The position numbers and the translations under genes are program-made. Shown here piece by piece: positions 57,199 through 64,000 of a stretch of 64,000 nt of DNA. The notes beneath the pieces are model-generated. The model had not been told where the DNA came from. It worked only from the letters and a program-made list of their open reading frames with translations, and did not search any database. The stretch lies in the NCBI GenBank assembly GCA_958295665.1, contig OY282560.1, positions 54,188,333 through 54,252,332 on the forward strand. Direction: 5' to 3'. Each line of letters begins with the position of its first letter. The stretch's first letter is position 1. Source of the stretch: Tipula vernalis (Eukaryota; Arthropoda; Insecta; Diptera; Tipulidae).

Positions 57199-60100
57199 TC
57201 ACTGGAATCGAAGCGGTATTTTAATCCGCCTCGTTCGCGTATATTGTGGTATAGGTTCTGGTGGTGACTCATCACTTTGATCCTCAGTATGGATTTGCCG
57301 AGGGAGTAGTCTGGTTTGCGTTGCTTCATGAATATCTACCATGGTTGGATTTGGGATTTCCGCAGCCAATGGGGGGTCGAGACTCGGTGTGTTTCGCCTT
57401 CTAGGTTGAATTTCACGCAATGATGACTGATCTCCTGTGCCTATAAAGGGCGTGAGCATGGAAAAATGGTATTTACCAATATAATGACCCGTTCGTGTTT
57501 CGACCTCATCAGTATTGGGCCAACATTTTCGAATCTTATAAGGACCGCCTCTGTTGGGCATGAATTTATAGCTAATTCCTTTGGACGCATTACTGAGAAA
57601 GTGGTTTTGTAGCAACACTAGATCACCCTCTTCGAATTCACAGTGTGGTCGTCGTTTCGCGTCCGCATACTGTTTTCGTTGATCCTGTTGTTTCTCATTA
57701 TGCTACCTGGCTCTGAACATATATTCGGTGACCTTTAGTAATTATGGGGTAATCTCGGGTATAAAATTGTCTGTTTGGACTATGGCGCGACAATTATGTG
57801 ACACATCTGTAAAATTACACAGCTCACGTCCAAACGTTAGAAATGCAGGTGTGTAATTTGTTAAAGAACAATTCGTCGTGTTCATCGCGTAACGAATGGA
57901 ACTTAAATGTTGATCCCAGGTACTGTGATCCTGTTCGACGAGTATGGATAATTGTGTTTTCAAGTCACGATTCCTTCTTTCTACTGGATTGGCCTCTGGT
58001 TGATACACAGGCGTAAGTATTTGTTGGATGCCGAAACAATTTGTGACATATTGCATTATTTCGCTCACGAATTGAGGTCCGTTATCCGAGATTATGGGCC
58101 GTGGGATTCCGTATCTCAGGAAAATTTCGTTGATGAGTGTCTTCGCACACGTTTCTGCTATCGAATTTGGCAATGCAAATAATTCAGTCCACCTTGTAGC
58201 AGTATCTTCTAAAATAAAAATCCACTTGTTATGGGCTTCGGTGGGAACCAGTGCTCCAACTAAGTCGATGGATAAAATCTCGAAGCGTTGTGCCATGACT
58301 GGTGTTCTTAGCAATCCGGCGGGTTTCAAATTCGTTATTTTATATTTTTGACATGGGATACAATCCCTGATATATATTTGGCAATGTCGTTTTTCATTCC
58401 GACCCAATAGTATTTATGGGCTATTTTGGCGTAAGTTCTGTCAACGCCATAGTGTCCAGCAGTTGGTACATCGTGAAATTTTCGCATAATATCGATACGA
58501 CACTGTGTAGGAATAACGAGTTGTGGTTCCTCTGAATCTGAGTCGATCAGATACCGATATAATAATCCATGTGCCATTATATAACCTCTCGACGACCAAT
58601 TAGCGACCTTTAGATTATTTATTTCCTCGAAACACTTGATTATTTTGTGCAGATTCGGATCCTTTAGTTGTTCCTCTCGCATGTTTGGAGCTGATTTACT
58701 GGGTAGATCGATGGTTACAGAACATAGTTGTTCGGTTTCTTGTGACTCATCCTCCCCATTAGGACGGGAAAGTGTATCAGCTATGACGTTATCCTTGCCT
58801 GGGGTATACTCGATTTTCAAATTGAATGATTGAAGCTTCAACGCCCATCGCGCTAATCTTCCGCTTGGTGATTGCAATGTCATGAGCCATTTTAGTGGTC
58901 GATGGTCTGAACAGACAGTTACTTTGCATCCATCGATATAGCCTCTGAATTTTTCCAGTGCCCATACTACTGCTAAAGCCTCTCTCTCTATAGTAGAATA
59001 GTTTCTTTCGGCATTAAAACCGTCCCCAAAACATAGTTGGTGGCATCGGTTCTAATCAAGAACGGTTGTGTCTGATCCGCTTGCTTCAGGATTGGTGCGT
59101 TGACTAATGCTGTTTTTAGTTGATCAAAAGCTTCGAGTTCCTCGTTACCCCACTTCCATTTAACATTCTTTTTTGTCAACTGACACAAAAACTCTGGGTT
59201 TGTCTCTATACCTTTCCTTGAAATAATATGAACGATCGTCCCGGTTTGCTTTTAAATTAAAATTATTTAATCAATCAAATACCAATTTTAAATCACGTTT
59301 TTGGGTTTCGATGGAATTTGAAAAAATTAATATGTCGTCCAGATAAGCGACGAGATTGACATCCGGTATGCCATTTTTGAATTGATTGATCAGGCGCTGG
59401 AACGTTGCAGGGGCATTCTTTAAGCCAAAAGGCATTCTTCGAAAACGAAAGAGTCCGAAGGGCGTGATGAAAGATGTTTTATCACGATCGGTCTCGGCCA
59501 CACTGACTTGCCAATAGCCTGCCTTTAAATCAATTGTAGATAAGAATTCTATCTAGTTTGTTATGTGAATAATATCAATCGATTCGGGGCATTGGATATG
59601 AATCGGTTATGGTTTGCGAATTTAATTTTCGCTAGTCTACGCATAGACGAAATTCGTTATTGTGTTTTGGAACCAAAACTACTGGAGCTGCCCAAGGTGA
59701 ATCACATTCCTCGATGACATTATTAGCTAGCATTTCGTCCAGCTGGTGCTTTAGAATTTCCTGCTTTTTGGGTGGCATTCTGTATGCAGGAACTGCAATC
59801 GGTGAATTGTTTGATAAGTTTATGCGATGCTCCGCGTACGGAGTAGGAGAATCAGAGAATTGGAAAATTGATTCATGCTCAGCCAAGAGCTGACTCACCT
59901 CATCTCTTTGAATCGAACTTAAGTTATTACCCTCATTCTCCCTCAAATCAAAAGTGGATAATTCCAGCTCGTGATCGATAGTATCATTATTATTAAATAT
60001 AAATGTATGAGAGCTATTATCATCAGAAAATCTCCAGGTTTGGTTAGTAAAGTCCAAGATTAATCCAGCACTTTGGATAAAATCGATGCCTAACAGCGTT

Positions 60101-60260
60101 CGACTATTATCATTATTAGGGAAAACGATAAATGTAGTTTTTATGACTCTCTCATCCAACTTCACGTCTATATATACTTTAAGAATATTTTCGGATTTTG
60201 AAGTCCCATCAGCTAGAATAATGCTTTTGATGGATTCCTCCTAGTTCTTTGGAGATGGAC
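57199..60260 (-). pseudogene. Ty3/gypsy pol relic: protease end, RT, RNase H, integrase
   Basis: Minus strand, 5' to 3'. Protease end: SIKSIILADGTSKSEN and TLLGIDFIQSAGLILDF (about 60235-60045). RT: ANNVIEECDSPWAAPVVLVP (about 59730), FITPFGLFRFRRMPFGLKNA (about 59480-59420) and the catalytic YLDD (about 59345). RNase H: PFLIRTDATNYVLGTVL (about 59080) to YTPGKDNVIADTLSRP (about 58810-58760). Integrase: the zinc part GHYGVDRTYAKIAHKYYWVG and CIPCQKYK, core Asp residues in LSIDLVGAL and IISDNGPQF (about 58085), Glu in NPVERRNRD, then the GPF/Y module GGPYKIRKCWPNTDEV (about 57560-57510). At least five frame breaks. The upstream side continues into a foldback insertion at 60339. No LTR identified. 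Confidence 0.92.
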
Positions 60261-60329
60261 ACAATAATGTTCATAAAACTGATAATTTTATATGGAACAA
60301 TTTGGATGTTGGCCGATTGTGCAAATTGC

Positions 60330-60338
60330 ACCATACGG
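60330..60338. repeat. 9-bp target-site duplication, left copy
   Basis: ACCATACGG, repeated exactly at 63960-63968 on the other side of the foldback element. Confidence 0.9.
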
Positions 60339-63300
60339 ATACTGTTAAAGTTAGCTGAAAGTTGCCAGCCGAAAGTTGCCAGCCGAAAGTGAAATGTCGA
60401 TAATGCAGATTGTGTTAGTCCAGCCGAAAGTAAAAAAAAATGGTAAGGCAGATTGTCTAATCCAAGCCGAAAGTTTCCAGCCGAAAGTTAAAAGTCGATA
60501 ATGCAGATTATGATATAACATTCAAGCCGAAAATAAAAAATTCAGTAGTTATCAGCCGAAAATAAATAGGATACATAGAAATCTATAAATATAAATTTTT
60601 GTAAATAAATTTACGTGTAAAACTTTGCTTCGTAGAAAATATCGGAAAATCAGAAGAATATACAAAACTGGAATAAAATCAGCCTCTAGAGTATATATCT
60701 AAAGCTGAATTGTTTTTATGTGATTTGTCAATAGCTGTCGAATTAATAAATTCAGTTCAAGTTTCCTGTGGGAAATCTCGGAAAATTCGATTTTCCAAAA
60801 ATTATTAGAAAATTTGTATAAAATCAGCCTCTAGAGTGTTATGTCTGGAGATGGATTCAATTGATGTGATTACTCAATAGCTATCGCAGAAAAAAAATTC
60901 AGTTCAAGTTTCCCGTGGGAAATCTCGGAAAATTCGATTTTCCAAAAATTATTAGAAAATTTGTATAAAATCAGCCTCTAGAGGTTTATGTCTGGAGATG
61001 GATTCAATTGATGTTATTACTCAATAGCTATCGCACGAAAAAAATTCAGTTCAAGTTTCCCGTGGGAAATCTCGGAAAATTCAATTTTCCAAAAATTATT
61101 AGAAAATTTGTATAAAATCAGCCTCTAGAGTGTTATGTCTGGAGATGAATTGAATTGATGTGATTACTCAATAGCTATCGCAGGAAAAAAAATCAGTACA
61201 AGTTTCCCGTGGGAAATCTCGGAAAATTCAAAAAAGTTTCCAGCCGAAAGTAAGAAATGGATGAATAAAATCAGCCTCTATAGTGTTATGTCTGGAGATG
61301 GATTGGATTGATGTGACTTGTCAATAGATATCCATCTCCAGACGTAACACTCTAGAGGCTGATTTTATATAAATTTTCTAATAATTTTTGGAAAATCGAA
61401 TTTTTCGAAATTTCCACGGGAAACTTGAACTGAATTTGTTTCCTGCGATAACTATTAACAAGTCACATCAATTGAATTCATCTCCAGACATAACACTCTA
61501 GAGGCTGATTTTATTCATCCATTTCTTACTTTCAGCTGGAAACTTTTTTGAATTTTCCGAGATTTCCCACGGGAAACTTGTATTGATTTTTTTTCCTGCG
61601 ATAGCTATTGATAAATCACATCAATGCAATTCATCTCAAGACATAACACTTTAAAGGCTGATTTTATACAAATTTTCTAATAATTTTTGGAAAATCGAAT
61701 TTTCCGAGATTTCCCACGAGAAACTTGTACTGATTTTTTTTCCTCCGATAGCTATTGAGTAATCACATCAATTCAATTCATCTCCAGACATAACACTCTA
61801 GAGGCTGATTTTATACAAATTTTCTAATAATTTTTGGAAAATCGAATTTTCCGAGATTTCCCACGGGAAACTTGAACTGAATTTTTTTCCTGCGATAGCT
61901 ATTGAGTAATCACATCAATTCAATCCATCTCCAGACATAACACTCTAGAGGCTGATTTTATACAAATTTTCTAATAATTTTTGGAAAATCGAATTTTCCG
62001 AGATTTCCCACGGGAAACTTGAACTGAATTTTTTTCGTGCGATAGCTATTGAGTAATTACATCAATTCAATCCATCTCCAGACATAACACTCTAGAGGCT
62101 GATTTTATACAAATTTTCTAATAATTTTTGGAAAATCGAATTTTCCGAGATTTCCCACGGGAAACTTGAACTGAATTTTTTTCCTGCGATAGCTATTGAG
62201 TAATCACATAAATTGAATCCATCTCCAGACATAACACTCTAGAGGCTGATTTTATACAAATTTTCTAATAATTTTTGGAAAATCGAATTTTCCGAGATTT
62301 CCCACGGGAAACTTATTCTGATTTTTTTCCTGCGATAGCTATTGATAAATCACATCAATGCAATTCATCTCCAGACATAACACTTTAAAGGATGATTTTA
62401 TACAAATTTTCTAATAATTTTTGGAAAATCGAATTTTCCGAGATTTCCCACGGGAAACTTGAACTGAATTTTTTTCGTGCGATAGCTATTGAGTAATCAC
62501 ATCAATTCAATCCATCTCCAGACATAACACTCTAGAGGCTGATTTTATTCATCCATTTCTTACTTTCGGCTGGAAACTTTTTTGAATTTTCCGAGATTTC
62601 CCACGGGAAACTTGTTCTGATTTTTTTCCTGCGATAGCTATTGATAAATCACATCAATGCAATTCATCTCCAGACATAACACTTTAAAGGCTGATTTTAT
62701 ACAAATTTTCTAATAATTTTTGGAAAATCGAATTTTCCGAGATTTCCCACGGGAAACTTGAACTGAATTTTTTTCGTGCGATAGCTATTGAGTAATTACA
62801 TCAATTCAATCCATCTCCAGACATAACACTCTAGAGGCTGATTTTATACAAATTTTCTAATAATTTTTGGAAAATCGAATTTTCCGAGATTTCCCACGGG
62901 AAACTTGAACTGAATTTTTTTCCTGCGATAGCTATTGAGTAATCACATAAATTGAATCCATCTCCAGACATAACACTCTAGAGGCTGATTTTATACAAAT
63001 TTTCTAATAATTTTTGGAAAATCGAATTTTCCGAGATTTCCCACGGGAAACTTGAACTGAATTTTTTTCCTGCGATAGCTATTGACAAGTCACATCAATC
63101 CAATTCATCTCCAGACATAACACTTTAGAGGCTGATTTTATTTATCCATTCCTTCCTTTGGGCTGGAAACTTTTTTGAATTTTCCGAGATTTCCCACGGG
63201 AAACTTATTCTGATTTTTTTCCTGGGATAGCTATTGATAAATCACATCAATGCAATTTATCTCCAGACATAACACTTTAAAGGCTGATTTGATACAAATT

Positions 63301-63959
63301 TTCTAATAATTTTTGGAAAATCGAATTTTCCGAGATTTCCCACGGGAAACTTGAACTGAATTTTTTTCCTGATAGCTATTGAGTAATCACATCAATTCAA
63401 TCCATCTCCAGACATAACACTCTAGAGGCTGATTTTATACAAATTTTCTAATAATTTTTGGAAAATCGAATTTTCCGAGATTTCCCACGGGAAACTTGAA
63501 CTGAATTTTTTTCCTGCGAGCTATTGAGTAATCACATCAATTCAATCCATCTCCAGACATAACACTCTAGAGGCTGATTTTATACAAATTTTCTAATAAT
63601 TTTTGGAAAATCGAATTTTCCGAGATTTCCCACGGGAAACTTGAACTGAATTTTTTTCCTGCGATAGCTATTGAGTAATCACATCAATTCAATCCATTTC
63701 CAGACATAACACTCTAGAGGCTGATTTTATACAAATTTTCTAATAATTTTTGGAAAATCGAATTTTCCGAGATTTCCCACGGGAAACTTGAACTGAATTT
63801 TTTTCCTGCGGTAGCTATTGACAAGTCACATTAATCCAATCTATCTCTAGACATAACACTCTAGAGGCTGATTTATTTTCGGCTAGAATGTCAATAACAT
63901 AATCTGCATTATCGACTTTTTACTTTCGGCTGGAAACTTTCGGCTAACTTTAACAGGGT
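60339..63959. mobile_element. Non-coding foldback element, 3.6 kb, perfect 9-bp TSD
   Basis: The ends are inverted copies: left ATACTGTTAAAGTTAGCTGA, right (complement) ACCCTGTTAAAGTTAGCCGA, both followed by CCAGCCGAAAGT and TCGATAATGCAGATT. The interior is a giant imperfect palindrome. About five ~147-bp units run forward from 60640 to 61320 and about eighteen run inverted from 61335 to 63880. The turn is at about 61325-61335 (TGTCAATAGATATCCATC). There is no coding sequence. The 9-bp duplication and arm structure match MULE/FB-type foldback elements, like 16027-18461, but the terminal sequences differ, so the two belong to different families. It interrupts the gypsy relic at 57199-60260. 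Confidence 0.9.
61335..63880. repeat. ~147-bp subrepeats, about 18 copies, in the long foldback arm
   Basis: The landmark CTCTAGAGGCTGATTTTAT (or the variant CTTTAAAGGCTG) recurs about every 146-148 bp: 61349, 61497, 61651, 61797, 61945, 62093, 62238, 62385, 62533, 62683, 62829, 62977, 63124, 63276, 63420, 63567, 63714 and 63861. Two unit types alternate irregularly: one with AATTTTCTAATAATTTTTGG, the other with CATCCATTTCTTACTTTCGG. Units share TTTCCCACGGGAAACTTG, itself a short palindrome around CCCACGGG. Confidence 0.95.
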
Positions 63960-64000
63960 ACCATACGGCTGGTACTCAGCTATTTATCAGAGGTAGTCCT
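63960..64000 (-). other. Right target-site copy and gypsy sequence beyond the foldback
   Basis: ACCATACGG (63960-63968), then 32 bp that would join the sequence left of 60330 before the insertion. Presumably upstream pol or gag of the gypsy relic, but too short to identify. Confidence 0.45.

Overview
The window is insect nuclear DNA, most likely from a fly or midge (Diptera). It is AT-rich, its host introns are short (about 55-75 nt, apart from TE-loaded ones), its one clear core promoter is of the arthropod Inr+DPE type, and it carries piggyBac, BEL/Pao, Ty3/gypsy (including Mag-like), LOA-like and CR1-like elements. The species cannot be named from the sequence alone.

Host genes are few. 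(1) A SAMHD1-like HD-domain dNTP triphosphohydrolase lies on the + strand: promoter at 14958, an 8-codon first exon at 15143-15166, and five exons in 30262-31811. A roughly 15.1-kb first intron separates them and is packed with transposons. (2) A multi-exon gene of an unrecognised family lies at 47503-49353 (+). Its splicing phases all agree, but one in-frame TGA interrupts exon 3. (3) A three-exon four-transmembrane protein of 214 aa lies at 55509-56743 (+).

Everything else recognisable is mobile or repetitive. From left to right: a gypsy fragment with its 3' LTR, inserted in a piggyBac transposase gene (1-3711); a Tc1/mariner relic ending in a perfect hairpin (4634-5330); a BEL/Pao element (6736-14357, minus) whose gag and pol are separated by a 4.65-kb array of a ~172-bp satellite. 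In SAMHD1-like intron 1: a foldback element with a 9-bp target duplication and a ubiquitin-hydrolase-like ORF (16027-18461); a gypsy element with both LTRs but most of pol deleted (18590-21582); a TA-flanked MITE (21955-22342); a LINE relic; a 5'-truncated LOA-like LINE (25934-29503); and a gypsy relic (29510-30235). Downstream of the gene: an RTE-type relic, a 650-bp (TA)n tract, and a gypsy element with a CR1-like LINE inserted in its gag (33594-41349). That gypsy element runs directly into a second ~170-bp tandem array (41348-42350). Then come a second BEL/Pao relic, a Mag-like gypsy (45360-47330), a longer LOA-like LINE (49757-55206), a decayed gypsy pol (57199-60260, minus), and a second, purely repetitive foldback element of 3.6 kb with a perfect 9-bp target duplication (60339-63959).

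The host genes show no functional link to one another. Two themes run through the window: nested transposon insertion, and short tandem arrays (147-173 bp) that begin exactly at, or inside, transposon sequence. The strongest candidates for something little described are the two foldback elements and the satellite-in-BEL junctions.
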